A stretch of 64,000 bases of DNA from Silene conica (GCA_029255685.2 CM055312.2:84361010-84425009), one strand, 5' to 3'; shown: positions 12,201 to 23,324, counted from the stretch's first letter. Notes: generated by a model from the letters alone, not told the origin. Translations and numbers: made by a program.

Positions 12201-15200
12201 AATAAACACCTACTTACACACTATAACCAACGCCTAGAAGGAAATGGCAGTTTATTTGTCAAAAACAGATCTCCTAATCATAAGCAGCACAAACATGGAA
12301 TACAAATTTGCTACTCCAATCATAAGTACCTAAAAAGTGGGGTATGGAACTATGGAAGTATGCAGCATATTCGATGGCTGAATTGCACAGTTATAAATAT
12401 ATAGAATGTACTAGCTTAGAACCCGTGCAAATTGCACGAAAATGCATGGTTGAATAGTCCGTAGTTCTATATAGATAAATGTTTAAAATGTATAAAAAAA
12501 TCAGAATAATAGTGTTGTCAATAGGTTAAAATAGTCCGGCACAATTCGTTATTTGTACTTTGAGGTTTGGAGTAATATTTGGTCTCGCCGTTTATCTTTA
12601 TTTATAAACTCCTATTTTCAATTACTCGACTATCACATTTTATCTTTTTATTATTGTCATATTTCAGAGTATTTGTTACAGATTCAAAAATAGGTTGACC
12701 TAAGATCCGACATTGACACAAACTACAACACCCGAATGTGACCTAAAATTCGAATTGATCCGACCGGGCCCAAAATGACCTAAATTATCTTGATTGATAA
12801 CTGATCCAACCCGAATTGGCCGATCTGCAATCACCCAGATCCAAAATTATGATTTTGCTCTTGCTCATTAACCCGAAAATGACCGACACAACCTGAATTA
12901 TTCCGAAATAATGATGGACTAAACTTAACCCTGCCCAAATTGGTCCACCAGAACTTGATTCGACCCATTTACCAAGTATAATATGAAAAAAGTATAACAA
13001 AACAATGAGGGCAAAAGTAAAAGGGTGTAAATAAGGAAATACATATATGTCATAGTTTTGGACTCATATTGTCGTATTGGTGGACTGTGCGTAATTTATA
13101 CGGTTTTCATTGACGGAAAGTATGTGTTTTGTGGGAAAATACCGTAGTAGTATGTTCCATTTATGTGCCGTAAAATAAGTCATACAAAATTAATATTTCA
13201 GTAGAATATTATCGTGGAACGTTTAATATGTTTCCATTCTTTTTCAAAGTCTTCCTATTGTAAAATATTGTCGAAAAAAACTTGAAAAATAAGTCATACA
13301 AAATTAATGTATTAGTATAAATATATAATCATTTATAAACCTTGAACATGAAATCTAAGTTCTAAATTTTTGCAAGTATAAAAATGATTGGTTTATTGAA
13401 ATTACATTAACAAATGTTTTGTACTTCTTTACGAATAAGATATTATTGACCGAGTTCTCCGTAAATATTTAAGTACTCGAGTAAAATCAAATAAATAGAA
13501 ATTCTACATAATCAAATCATAAAAGAGAAATAAATTATAAATGGATATAGATAACATGATTAGCTAAAATTATAAAAAGAGAAAATATAATAATAATATA
13601 ATATAATAATCACAATTAATATTAATTTGAAACTAAGTAATAATTTTACCATAAATAACGAAATAACTAATGGACGAAAAAATATTTAACCAATGACTGA
13701 TATGTGTCCAATGATTTCTCTATTATAGTTATATATGAATCATATTGAATTCTATAAGTACAATAATTGTATGGTACAATATATTTCATACGTACAATAT
13801 TGAAGATAATAATACAATTGTAAAATAGTATCTTTTACGGCTGCAATATCTTTTACTTCCTCCGTTTTTATTTGATGTACTCATTTGTTGAATATATGGG
13901 TGGTATATTTTAATAAAATGGGTACATCATATAAAAATAGAGGAAGTATAAGATAAGAATACAACATCTTATACGGCTGCAATATTTTTTATGGATTTTA
14001 TCTTATTACATTCTATACCTAGAATAGCTTTATGATACAATATATTTCATTTTTACCTTAAGTTAGTAAATGACATGTATTATACTCAAATATAAATTTC
14101 AAGGAATCTAGTATTTTTGTTTTTTGGTTTGTACATGTATGCGATTTACACAATTTTTTACGCAATATATATTCAATGTCAATAACTTGATTGACTCAAG
14201 ATTGTTTATCTTTTATTGATTGGTTATTTAAATAATTTTTGCCGTTTTCTTTTCCGAGTGTATTTCCTTGATTGATTATTTATAGATTAATTGTCGTTTT
14301 TCCCAGGTGTATTTTTTTGATTGTTTATTATTAATAATTATAGAAATATTCTTTTCCGTATTTAATATAGATTGGAAGGAAAATGAAATTTAGCAAATTA
14401 GTTGCCACATTTTTCTGTGTATTTTATAATAATAATTATTTAAATATTCATTTCCAAAGTTAATATAGATGGGAAGTAAAAGTAAATTTATAGATTAGTT
14501 GCCGGTTTTTTAGTGTATTATATGGATTAATTATTAAAGTATAAACAAAGAATAATTTGCAATATTTTGTATATCTATTAGTGATGTGAGAATATTTTTT
14601 CCAATATTCAGTATACATTAATCAGTGAGAATATTTTTTCTAAAATGTAATCATATCATGGGAATTTCGGCGGGAAAATTTTTAATGAGGGAGTGACACG
14701 TGTCCAATTCATGTATGGTGGTTCTTCTTATATACTTTTATATAGATTATTAAAGTATAAACAAAGAATAATTTGCAATATTTTGTATATCTATTAGTGA
14801 TGTGAGAATATTTTTTCCAATATTCAGTATACATTAATCAGTGAGAATATTTTTTCTAAAATGTAATCATATCATGGGAATTTCGGCGGGAAATTTTTTA
14901 ATGAGGGAGTGACACGTGTCCAATTCATGTATGGTGGTTCTTCTTATATACTTTTATATAGATAGATTGTTCGGATGTAGAAGCGGTAACCATATAGAAA
15001 GGAAAATGCAAGTTTTCAATTTATAACAAGACGTCAAGACCTACAAGCTGATATTCCCAGATAAATAAAAAAATGAAGAAATGTGCAAAAGGCACAAGCT
15101 TTACCTTCTTAACAACTTTGAGGACATAAGGGTTAAGTTCTTCAGTACGGTATGCTCCAACCCCAAGATTGAGCTTCCTTTCATCCGTGTCAGCCTTAAA

Positions 15201-16261
15201 TGCTTCAGAAACACCTAGAATAGGGTCTGGAGGAGCCATTGTTATACCCTCAAAACGAGAGACATTGATGGTGGCAACCATACTAACCCGAGCAGAAGAC
15301 TGCAATCCAAGACAAATATAAGTGCAATTAATAAGCATGTTCATGAGTTTCCAATCTCATCGAAAACAGTCAACAAAAGCAGTGTTGATTGTAACTCATC
15401 ATATCCATACATGCCGTCCAAAGATGCTTATTATCATAACTGTTGACCTTTGCAAAATTTTGCAATCATTCAGTTCAAACTTTATTTTCATTATCAATGG
15501 AGCGAAAAAAAACTTTTCTTTGATTTGGATAATGATGAAAGAAAGCAAAATGTCACCCAAAACTGATTGTTCATCTTTTTTAAATCATAGTAATCAAAGT
15601 CCAACTATTGCTTTCTATATCATTGATGAATCATCCACGAGGCCACGGTATAATGTCAAAATATCAAAGAATCACAGTTTCCTAAGAGGTCTACCACAAC
15701 AACAATGTAGAAGGAAAGAGTGAATCAAACGAGACATTGGATGAAACGTAGAACTTTATCCTATACAATACAGAAATTGAACCCAAAACAGTTCTGAGCA
15801 AGTGAGCAAATTGATCCATAACTATGTCATTATAACCTACACTTAAAATCTGAACTTTACAGTGTCAACAGTAGCAGAAAGATGGCATTTTTATCCAAAA
15901 GCACGTCCAATATAATGAAATTCAGCAGTATAGACTATAGAGGAGAGATGATGCTGAGATTACCTGTAATTTGAAAGATACATTTTTGTTATCTCCCTTA
16001 AGAAAAGCATTATAATCAGAGCTGCTGAACTTAGTCCTTCCCTGCAAAATCATACAAACCCCAAATTTAGTTCCCACCCATAATTACTGCTCCCTCCATC
16101 TCGATAATTTGTTTAGCATTATTAGAAAAAATAGAAAAGGTAAAGAAATGATTGAGACGGGGTGGGTATAAGAGAAACAAGATTGAGCAATGAAGCACCT
16201 GTTGAGGAATTTGGAGAGTTAGAGAGGCAGCAGATGAAGTGGGTAGAATTGTAGACGCCAT
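9250..16261 (-). CDS. ASP5: Aspartate aminotransferase, plastid type (11 exons)
   Basis: PLP-dependent transfer of the amino group between aspartate/2-oxoglutarate and oxaloacetate/glutamate; 463 aa. Exons in transcript order: 16199-16261, 15964-16041, 15105-15299, 12075-12113, 11896-11985, 11654-11762, 11456-11565, 10331-10474, 9869-10035, 9481-9745, 9250-9381; all phases join with GT-AG introns. Residues 1 to about 55 are Ser/Thr/Ala-rich with few acids, a plastid transit peptide, before [17 protein letters not shown]. Class I aminotransferase landmarks are complete: [50 protein letters not shown] with the PLP lysine at residue 308 (codon 9940-9942), and [10 protein letters not shown]. The sequence matches Arabidopsis ASP5 closely as I recall it; placement in the plastid is inferred from the N-terminus. 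Intron 3 (about 3 kb) carries a Helitron. Confidence 0.95.
12411..14962 (-). mobile_element. Non-autonomous Helitron inside AAT intron 3
   Basis: On the minus strand the 5' end is TCTATATAAAAGTATATAAG after host A (plus-strand T at 14963). The 3' end is hairpin CGTGCAATTTGCACG (12424-12438), then CTAG before host T (12410-12414). Both ends obey the A^T target rule. The 2.55-kb interior is AT-rich and noncoding, carries a Stowaway MITE, and its 5' terminal 216 bp is tandemly duplicated. It is antisense-neutral: same strand as AAT, within the intron, splice sites untouched. Confidence 0.82.
13856..13946. mobile_element. Stowaway MITE (91 bp) nested in the Helitron
   Basis: Inverted ends CTTCCTCCGTTTTTAT / ATAAAAATAGAGGAAG flanked by TA on both sides, the Tc1/mariner-type target duplication. 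Internal arms (TGTACTCATTT... / ...ATGGGTACAT) continue the foldback. Confidence 0.75.
14532..14963. repeat. 216-bp tandem duplication of a Helitron 5' end
   Basis: Positions 14532-14747 are repeated almost base for base at 14748-14963 (offset exactly 216). Each copy ends in the same Helitron 5' terminus (minus strand TCTATATAAAAG), so the element has two consecutive 5' tips. Confidence 0.9.
16087..16166. mobile_element. Stowaway MITE (80 bp) in AAT intron 1
   Basis: Foldback with CTCCCTCCATCTCGATAATT on the left and GATTGAGACGGGGTGGG on the right, flanked by TA. It lies 33 bp from the exon-1 donor at 16198. Confidence 0.65.
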
Positions 16262-16510
16262 CTGAAATTAATCAAATTGGTAAACCAATCATAATTCATA
16301 GTTTGAATAATTACGCAGCATTTTCGTCATATATATTGATTGATTGAGTCTCAACCGTGACCTTGTTAGAGTTGCAGAGGATGATTAAACTAGAAAAAGG
16401 AAGTAAAAGAAGAATACCTTAGAAAGAGAGGCGGATTGTGTGGGGAAGAATAAGTTTGGAATGAGCGATAAAATCTAGGATACTCGACTATTGAAGGTGA
16501 TGTTATATAT
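16262..16510 (-). promoter_or_regulatory. AAT 5'UTR intron and core promoter
   Basis: The ATG is immediately preceded (minus strand) by TTTCAG, a 3' splice acceptor. A matching donor, CTAAG|GTATTC, lies at 16417/16418, giving a 156-bp 5'UTR intron ending exactly at the start codon. Upstream, TATATAAC at about 16503-16510 is a good TATA box, with transcription expected to start about 30 bp downstream. Confidence 0.6.
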
Positions 16511-17285
16511 GTATGCTATTGCGGATTTTCATTGCCGATATGAACGGACTCATGGAGGGGTACTTTTGTCATGTAAAATTGTTTGAGATTTATTTTGGAA
16601 AATGATATATTTTGAAACCATCATTTTTATTTTTGGGAAATAATTAGTGGTTCTATAATTAATTTTCGAGAGAGTAAACCAGTTTTTATTAAGTTTTGAG
16701 AATTGATACTCATATTAATTAACACGGTTAATTAGGTGGTTCTATAATTAATTTTAGTTTTTAATTTGTTTTAGTTTGCTGGTGTGGAAAGATGACCAAC
16801 ACGGTTTTGCATGATTGGCTAAAACAAAGCATAATTTTTGAGGTTGAATAAGAAAGCCTTAATACCCTCATTCTTGCACTACATTGTGTCACATAGGCAG
16901 TTTTACAAGATTCTTTTATATATATAATGATGATAGTAAGTCTTGCTTGTGACGGGTCACCATTTGTGACGGATATTTTGTGAGATAAAATGAATACAAA
17001 ATGAGTTAGTGGAAAAAGGGGACCACATGAATAGTATCGGAGAGAGAGAAAAAAAATGGGTATTTTGTGAGCACAAATGAGAATTTGTGTAAAAAGAACT
17101 GAATCGATGTTAATACTTTCATAAATCCCGCACAAAGCCGCAAATACACGTTTTTTAGATAAGAATGTTAGAGAATTTAACAATTACATGACTTATATCA
17201 CTCCTTATAAAATTTATAATCATAAATTTACCATTACTAATATTTTGTCCATAAGAGGTAAGAAACAGAATATTCAACATATTTA
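16511..17285. other. Region upstream of AAT with a dispersed repeat fragment
   Basis: AT-rich. Positions 16940-17105 contain GTGACGGGTCACC, GTGACGGATATTTTGTGAG and CACAAATGAGAATTTGTG, a phrase that recurs at 40045-40110, so it is a fragment of a dispersed element. Otherwise no gene is seen; a 140-codon minus frame here lacks any domain. Confidence 0.45.
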
Positions 17286-18205
17286 GGCGCTGTTTGGTAA
17301 ACATCATATTGCAAAAAAATTAGCATATTTGAGGCAATTAGCATGTTTGACCAATCAATATGCTATTTGGACTGTTTGGAAATTAGAAGAGTAGATTGAG
17401 TTTCAGTATGCTTTTTTGGAATATGCTGCTCCCCAGCATATTCAAAGAGTATATTGGCAAAAATAAAAAAAATTATTTTTTTAACCTTCAAAAAATATTA
17501 ACCCTATTTTAGTTTCACAGTTTTTCATTATCTTCTATCTATGCAAAATGTACGTTTTTTTTTCTCTAACTTGTTTTTTAAATTTTTCTAAGAATTATTT
17601 AGTAGCATATTCCATGTTTAATGTGTATTGTTTGTTTTTGTTTGTTTATGCTTTGATTTTCTTAACTCAAAACTTATAGAGTAATTGATTTTCGTTAAAT
17701 CCATTTTATGCGGTGTTTTTGTGGTTAAGTATGTGACACCCCGCAAAGTATCATGAAAATGAGTTTAGAGGAGCACCTCCGAGGGGTTCAAAGGAATTTT
17801 TTAACAGGCTCATTCTTCGTTAAGAAACTGTATTGAGAGGGCATTTGGTGTCCTCAAAGCGCGATGGAAAATTTTAGGAAGGATGCCTCAATACATAGTT
17901 ACATACTACAAGATCAAAATAGGATCATCTGTGGAACTTTTGCATTACATAATTATATAAGAAGAAATACAATTAGGGATGTATTTTGACAAATATTACT
18001 CAATAATTTATTCATGTCCTTTTTTGTCATTTAACAAATTATTGACATAATCTACTAATTTAATTTTGCTAATTACCAAACACTTCTGACAAATTCTGCT
18101 AATTGAATATGCTAGTCAAAACTACCAACAAATTCTGCTAGTCAAATCTGCTTTTACAATCTGCTTCTGCTAATATTAATCCGCTGTTTACCAAACATGG
18201 CAAAG
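17286..18205 (+). mobile_element. Internally deleted PIF/Harbinger element
   Basis: Left end GGCGCTGTTTGGTAAAC and right end (complement) GCCATGTTTGGTAAAC are inverted and of the PIF type, flanked by TTA (17283-17285 and 18206-18208), the typical 3-bp target. Inside is a transposase remnant (see 17817-17980). The outermost bases are degenerate, so the limits are good to about 3 bp. Confidence 0.65.
17817..17980 (+). pseudogene. PIF/Harbinger transposase C-terminal remnant
   Basis: The frame from 17817 reads SLRNCIERAFGVLKARWKIL, the conserved region around the last catalytic acid of Harbinger DDE nucleases (the E of NCIER). A shift near 17905-17915 then moves to another frame reading IICGTFALHNYIRRN, the conserved end of the family (ACCVLHNFIR in relatives). 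Everything upstream of this is missing. Dead copy. Confidence 0.75.
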
Positions 18206-18475
18206 TTATACGCACAATTTTTTCGATATCTTTTATATGGTTTGATAATAAAATTTATTTTATAAAATTTGAACATTTTTGGTAAATAAAATCAACATAA
18301 ATTTCAGTTTATAATAATCTTTAAAAAAATTCAATACCAATAAAACAGTTTAGAGTTAAAATCATTTTAACCAAATTTATAATTTATATATTTCACATTT
18401 AATTTTATGTTGAATTATACCTATATTAATTAATTGAACATATATATGAATATATAACCAAGTTTTAAAAACAGA

Positions 18476-18507
18476 CCCGTACAAAATTTGTACGGGTATA
18501 AAATTAA
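18476..18507 (+). mobile_element. Decayed Helitron 3' terminus
   Basis: A perfect hairpin CCCGTACAAAATTTGTACGGG (18476-18496) is followed by TATAAAA and TTAAT where CTAAT is expected, one C-to-T change from a proper end. The 5' partner was not found. The upstream PIF element may lie inside the same Helitron. Confidence 0.5.
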
Positions 18508-18513
18508 TTCCAT

Positions 18514-18725
18514 GCATAATACCGAGTATCTTATATGATTATACAAATACGACATCAAACATGATTCTAATATTCTATGCATTAAGAAAATTCTAATTCA
18601 TCACACATAAAATGAAGGACAATCTAGTCATTCTAGTGCATAATACCGAGTATGTTGTATGATTATACAAGTACGACATCAAACATGATTCTTATATTCT
18701 ATGCATTATAAAAAAATCTAATACG
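18514..18725. repeat. 124-bp tandem duplication
   Basis: GCATAATACCGAGTAT... at 18514 recurs at 18638 with the same 80-90 bp following (TATACAA.TACGACATCAAAC, ATTCTATGCATTA). The offset is 124 bp, with several substitutions. Confidence 0.75.
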
Positions 18726-18759
18726 AGCGTATGTTTTTTTAAACTCGGGTAAGATTGGT

Positions 18760-18842
18760 TCTAGCTCGAGCTCGAGTTTTGGTAATCGAGCATAAGCCGA
18801 GCATGGCCAAGCTCGGGCTCGGCTCGGCTCGTTAACACCCCT
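18760..18842. repeat. GAGCTCGGCTCG-rich transposon end fragment
   Basis: A cluster of GAGCTCGAG, GCTCGGGCTCGGCTCGGCTC motifs ends in TTAACACCCCTAAT. This G/C-rich clustered-motif layout resembles the subterminal part of plant hAT elements; no partner end was found. Confidence 0.35.
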
Positions 18843-19083
18843 AATCACACCTAATAGTTTTTAGTTAAATGTAGGTGTACCATGAATTTTTATAAAATTA
18901 CAGCGTACCACGTAGAAAACCAAAAAACATAGAGGTACTATATAGAAAAATCCTAAATTTATTTTTGCTGAAACTTAACTTATGTAAAAATAAGTCCAAA
19001 AGAACAACGCATTAGACATTAGTCCTAGGATATGATAAGATTGTAATGTTGTGGAAGTCTCCTCGTATCTATATATAAACAAG

Positions 19084-19365
19084 GACTTGCACTCTGTTTT
19101 GATTATCAATATGACACACGGCTTCTTAGCCTTATTTCCATCCTCAGATTATCACATTGCAATTAAGTTGGAAACTTTAGAAGATTTTATTTATTTTTCA
19201 GCGGTTTGTCGCTCTTGGAATAGTGTTTCATCCTAAACATCCTTACTACCTTAGTAAAGCACCAATGGTGGAGAATACCAATGCCATGGCTTTTACTAGC
19301 TGAAAACACTAGCAATAATCCTTATTGTGTTCAGAAGATCTTTCCTAGTATTTTTAGTTTATTAT
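19084..19365 (+). pseudogene. F-box/DUF295-type gene relic (copy 1)
   Basis: The first frame carries an F-box-like stretch, IKLETLEDFIYFSAVCRSWN, ending in a stop near 19234. About 30 bp later a second frame reads IPMPWLLLAEN, typical of the segment following the F-box in the plant F-box/DUF295 (SKIP23-like) family, where QxPWLLLAE is conserved. Frame change and stop codons make it nonfunctional. Confidence 0.6.
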
Positions 19366-19559
19366 GAATTTGGTGTTATATTTCATTTACCCTTCAAATG
19401 TTTACCCCTTCCGTCCTAGAATTGTAAACTTGCACCCTAGTTGTGTCTACTTTCCATAATCATGGTGGAGCAACCTTGTGTACTTCCAGTATAAATAGCT
19501 TCACTGGTGTTCCCCCATGAGCTTTCGTAATGCAAATCCTGTGTTTTTTTGTTAGCAGA

Positions 19560-19720
19560 TGGCCGGAGATTGGTCAACGATGGGCGATGCATCTTGATCT
19601 TCTTGGGGCCATATCAATGAAATTGGAAACTTGTGAAGATAATCATGTTGCATCCTGGATAAAGAAAGGGGAGCCGTGGAGGGCTATACCAACGCACCAT
19701 TTTTTCATAACAAAAACCTA
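19560..19720 (+). pseudogene. F-box-like relic (copy 2)
   Basis: LDLLGAISMKLETCED resembles the start of an F-box (DLL..I..RLET..D), but the FSAVCRSW half is missing and the frame continues into unrelated sequence. Lying 200 bp after copy 1 and in the same orientation, it may be a second degraded family member. Weak call. Confidence 0.35.
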
Positions 19721-20685
19721 GTTGAATGCAACATTGCTAATGGTCTATGGAGATGCGACCGTAATAACCAAAGTAAACGCCAAGTGAGGTAAACTGGTTA
19801 TACTCCAAACAATCTAAAAACCTATCACCATAAAACTGACTAATACAAAAAGGAGAGCAATTTAGGGCTCACTCAACTGATAAATAAAAACATCTTGCCC
19901 AGCCAACAACAAAACTTACAACTCAATATAAACATGTTGAGTAGCCAACAACACAGCATCCAAATATAAACATCTTGCCCAGCCAACACCTCAACTTACA
20001 TCCAACCAAAACTTGCATCTGTCACTACATTTTACTATAGCACCCACGTAAGAACTTGGACGGACATGGAGGCACACTTACATAATGTTTAGGGTGATGA
20101 AATCCAAATAAAAAAAGAAAACAAGAGTGATTATGGTGAAGGATAGTACATACAGTATATTAGGAATAATAGGGGGCAGCAAATGCTATCCTAGTCGATA
20201 CCAACAACACGCAATGCAAGTAGACTGAGCTAGAGGGAAGTGGAAAGGTGGGAGGGAAACTGGGTGGAGCTTCTTAGAAGTCACAAGAATATAACGTCAG
20301 AAGTCCGAAGCAAGACAAATTGAAGCAAGTATTGCAACGCTAAACGGAGCTGTTGGTATCTTGTGAGAATCGCAAATTGTGACAGCCCCAAACTACCATC
20401 TGTCATATTTTCTCATCAAAGTGGTTATAATCGAGTCCGTCATAATTTCCGACCAAAAAGAGGTCGTCGCAAATGAGAACATGCTTAACCTATAAGCAAT
20501 ACCATAGTCGATTGCATTCGTAAAATTACTTAAATTCATGTAATCATCTCAAAAAAAGCTTCGCATTACAATAAGCTCCGCCAAAACCATTTAAACCCGA
20601 ATATAAAGTTCAAATAATAAACGTACAACTATAAAACTACTAGATATTAATAATACCAACAAACCCAGACCACACCAGAAACAGC
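19721..20685. other. Intergenic region downstream of eL39
   Basis: No gene is seen. A phrase near CATCTTGCCCAGCCAACA recurs three times between 19890 and 20000 with degenerate spacing. The last 150 bp probably include the 3'UTR of the eL39 gene on the minus strand. Confidence 0.4.
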
Positions 20686-21043
20686 TTAGAACCCTAGCTT
20701 GGTGCGGCGCCAGTGTCTACGCTTAGCATTGTACCTGAATTCAAAATAAACAACAATAATCATCAAATAAATGTATATAAAAAACTATATAATGTACGAA
20801 TGACGAATTAATAAGCTTAATTAAAGTGATTAAGAAGTAAACCTGATGGTGTTATCGGTCCTCATTCGAATCCAGTGGGGAATAGGACGATTCTGCCTCA
20901 TCTTCTTCGCGAGCTTCTTCTTGATCATGAACGACTTGTGCGACGGCTGTGGAAAACAAAAGGCATAGGTTAATATTAATTTCATGGAAGATTAATGATA
21001 TAATTAAATTAAAAATGAATGGATATAGAGGAGAAATCACCAT
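20686..21043 (-). CDS. RPL39: 60S ribosomal protein eL39 (3 exons)
   Basis: Small basic protein of the large cytosolic ribosomal subunit, lining the exit tunnel; 51 aa, the usual length. Coding exons: 21041-21043 (the ATG alone), 20843-20946, 20686-20734; phases join with GT-AG introns. The product begins [20 protein letters not shown] and ends [11 protein letters not shown], matching eL39 throughout (Met for Arg at residue 8 is a minor difference from the form I recall). Having only the start codon in exon 1 is striking but fits the tendency of ribosomal protein genes to carry an intron near the ATG. All of the protein is present, so it is probably active. Confidence 0.95.
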
Positions 21044-21240
21044 TGTTGGAGCTTGGAAATGCGCCGCCGATTGACGAGGGATCCGGAGAGATATTGAATT
21101 GTGGCAAAACCCTAGAAATCCGAGGTTTTGATGTGTGGAGATGTTTTATAGAGTTATGGATAGGTTTATGTAAGGCCCGACTAGTTTAAATATTTGAGTT
21201 TTTTTGGGCTGTGGGAAATTGTTAGCCCAATATTTCATCC
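21044..21240 (-). promoter_or_regulatory. eL39 5'UTR and promoter
   Basis: On the minus strand: TATAAAA at about 21144-21150; a telo-box AAACCCTA on the plus strand at 21107-21114; and GGGCC/TGGGCT site-II-like motifs at about 21174-21178 and 21225-21230. Telo-box plus site II is the known signature of plant ribosomal-protein promoters. The Tourist-like MITE at 21256 begins just upstream. Confidence 0.65.
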
Positions 21241-21255
21241 GATGAATATGGGTTA

Positions 21256-22248
21256 GGCCCTGTTCTTTTGGACTTATTTTTACTTAACTTATTTTTTCTA
21301 AATTTTTTTGAACTTAACTTATTTTTGCTGAACTTTTCTGAACTTATTTTTGTTGAACTTAACTTAACTTATTTTTTCTGAACTTAACTTATTTTTGCTG
21401 AATTTTTCTGAACTTATTTTTGCTGAACTTAACTTAACTTATATTTGCTGAAATTAACTTGTATTTGCTTAACTTTTATAAACTTAACTTTTGTGAACTT
21501 AATTTATATGAGTCTAACTTTTTCGAACTAAATACATATTAACTTAAATAATAATAATAATAGTTCCTTTTAGATATATAAATATAGTATGTTCATCATC
21601 TTACTTCAGTACATAATTAAAAAGTTAAATCACATATCACATTTTTTTAATAATCTATTTCTATATTATCAGCATTATCTTCACTTCCCCTTTTCCACTT
21701 CCCTCACCTTGATTTGCGCTTACAACGTTAAATCTACTGCCTCGCCAAATGTCTTTGAGACTTTGACTATGTTTAGCTTAAATAATGTCTTGTTTTTTGC
21801 TTCAATTTTAATAGAAGTTGTACGAGAATTATTGAGTGTAATTGTTAACCCGTGTATTTTTGCAAAATCCGACTATTTTTTTGTTAATAGTGACACTTTT
21901 GGGTAATTAAAAAAAATAGTCGCACATGAGAAGTTTGTACGAGAGAATTTGTGAAAATCTTAAATTTTTCAAAACTCGTCAATACTATAAACGGGTATCA
22001 GTATTTACTTAACTTTTCTGAACTTATTTTTTCTTAACTTTTCTGAACTTATTTCGCTGAACTTAACTTAACTTATTTTTGCTGAACTTAACTTATTGTT
22101 ACTGAACTTTTCTGAACTTTTTTTGCTAAATTTAACTTAACTTATTTTTGCTGAACTTAACTTATTTTTGCTGAACTTTTCTGAATTTAACTTATTTTTG
22201 CTGAACTTAACTTAAATTAAGCAAAAATAAATCCAAAAGAACAGGGCC
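21256..22248 (+). mobile_element. Tourist-like (PIF/Harbinger) element, copy A
   Basis: Terminal inverted repeats GGCCCTGTTCTTTTGGA / TCCAAAAGAACAGGGCC flanked by TTA on both sides (21253-21255, 22249-22251). Both subterminal thirds are tandem variants of CTGAACTTAACTTATTTTTG. The unique core (about 21600-21990) is shared with copy B in reverse orientation. No transposase frame. Confidence 0.88.
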
Positions 22249-22822
22249 TTACTATTCACTACTCACTCCTTCCCGATCATCTAATTATCTATTTCATTTT
22301 TAGGTGTATTAGTCAATGTTTGTCTTCCAAATTACCAATTAGCGTAACACCCGTGAACATTTACGGAGTTGTTTAATTTTAATTTTGACAGGAAGGATCA
22401 ACTAAAGTTGTTAGATATACTAATAAGTAAACATATGGAGTGTATATGTAAATAGTTAAAAAAAATCAAAAAGTATATATATAATAAGATCTATAAGAAC
22501 AAATTGATATTAAAAGTTTGACATATAACTTGAAAAACATAAAATATAATTAAAAAATAAAAACTTATTACTTTCCAATAAAGAAGGTTTTAGTTGGATA
22601 ATAGATTAGAAATTTCTCGCAAAAAGTAGTGCAAGAGGAGACGTGGGTTAATTACTCACAACTAATATAACAGTATAATTAAGACGGTTTTGTATTTATT
22701 ACGTTTAAGTTTAATAATTGAATTAAATTTTGACTTTTACTCTTATTGGTTGTTTTAAACCAAAGTGAATGAGAATGTTTCAAAATGCAATTTCTGAAAT
22801 ATTATTGCACCACGTCAGCATT

Positions 22823-22864
<42 letters not shown>

Positions 22865-22867
<3 letters not shown>

Positions 22868-23249
22868 TTGGGATCCGGTGAGAACCACCTTACAATGAGA
22901 ACCTTGTGAGAACTCTACCTTACGGACTTTTTTAAAAAAAAATTAATAACATAATTGGATTCGGCATGGCATTTTATAGCTAGTGAACATATTTTTTGGT
23001 CTAGAAAATAAATACTAGTGACGGAAATCAAGGTGAGATACATTTTATTTATTTGAATGCACCTACTATCTATTTTTTCGTATCTATCATTTTTCCGTCA
23101 CTAGTATTTATTTTCTAGATCGAGAAATATGTTCTCTGGCCATAAAATTCCATGCCGAATCCAATTATGTCATTAATTTTAAAAAAAAAAACTCCGTAAG
23201 GAAGAGTTCTCACCGGTTTTCATTGTAAGGTGGTTCTCACCGGATCCCA

Positions 23250-23253
<4 letters not shown>
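22865..23253. mobile_element. TA-microsatellite-inserted foldback MITE, copy 1
   Basis: A 389-bp near-perfect palindrome. GGATCCGGTGAGAACCACCT at the left is mirrored by AGGTGGTTCTCACCGGATCC at the right, and inner arms TCTAGAAAATAAATACTAGT are mirrored around the centre. Flanks are TA repeats. It resembles the behaviour of the rice Micron family, which inserts into (TA)n; relationship to Micron is by behaviour only. Confidence 0.85.

Positions 23254-23321
<68 letters not shown>

Positions 23322-23324
<3 letters not shown>

Noticed and set aside
15322-15723. 133-codon plus frame within AAT intron 2
   Set aside because: Antisense to an intron and partly to an exon of AAT, no similarity to known proteins.
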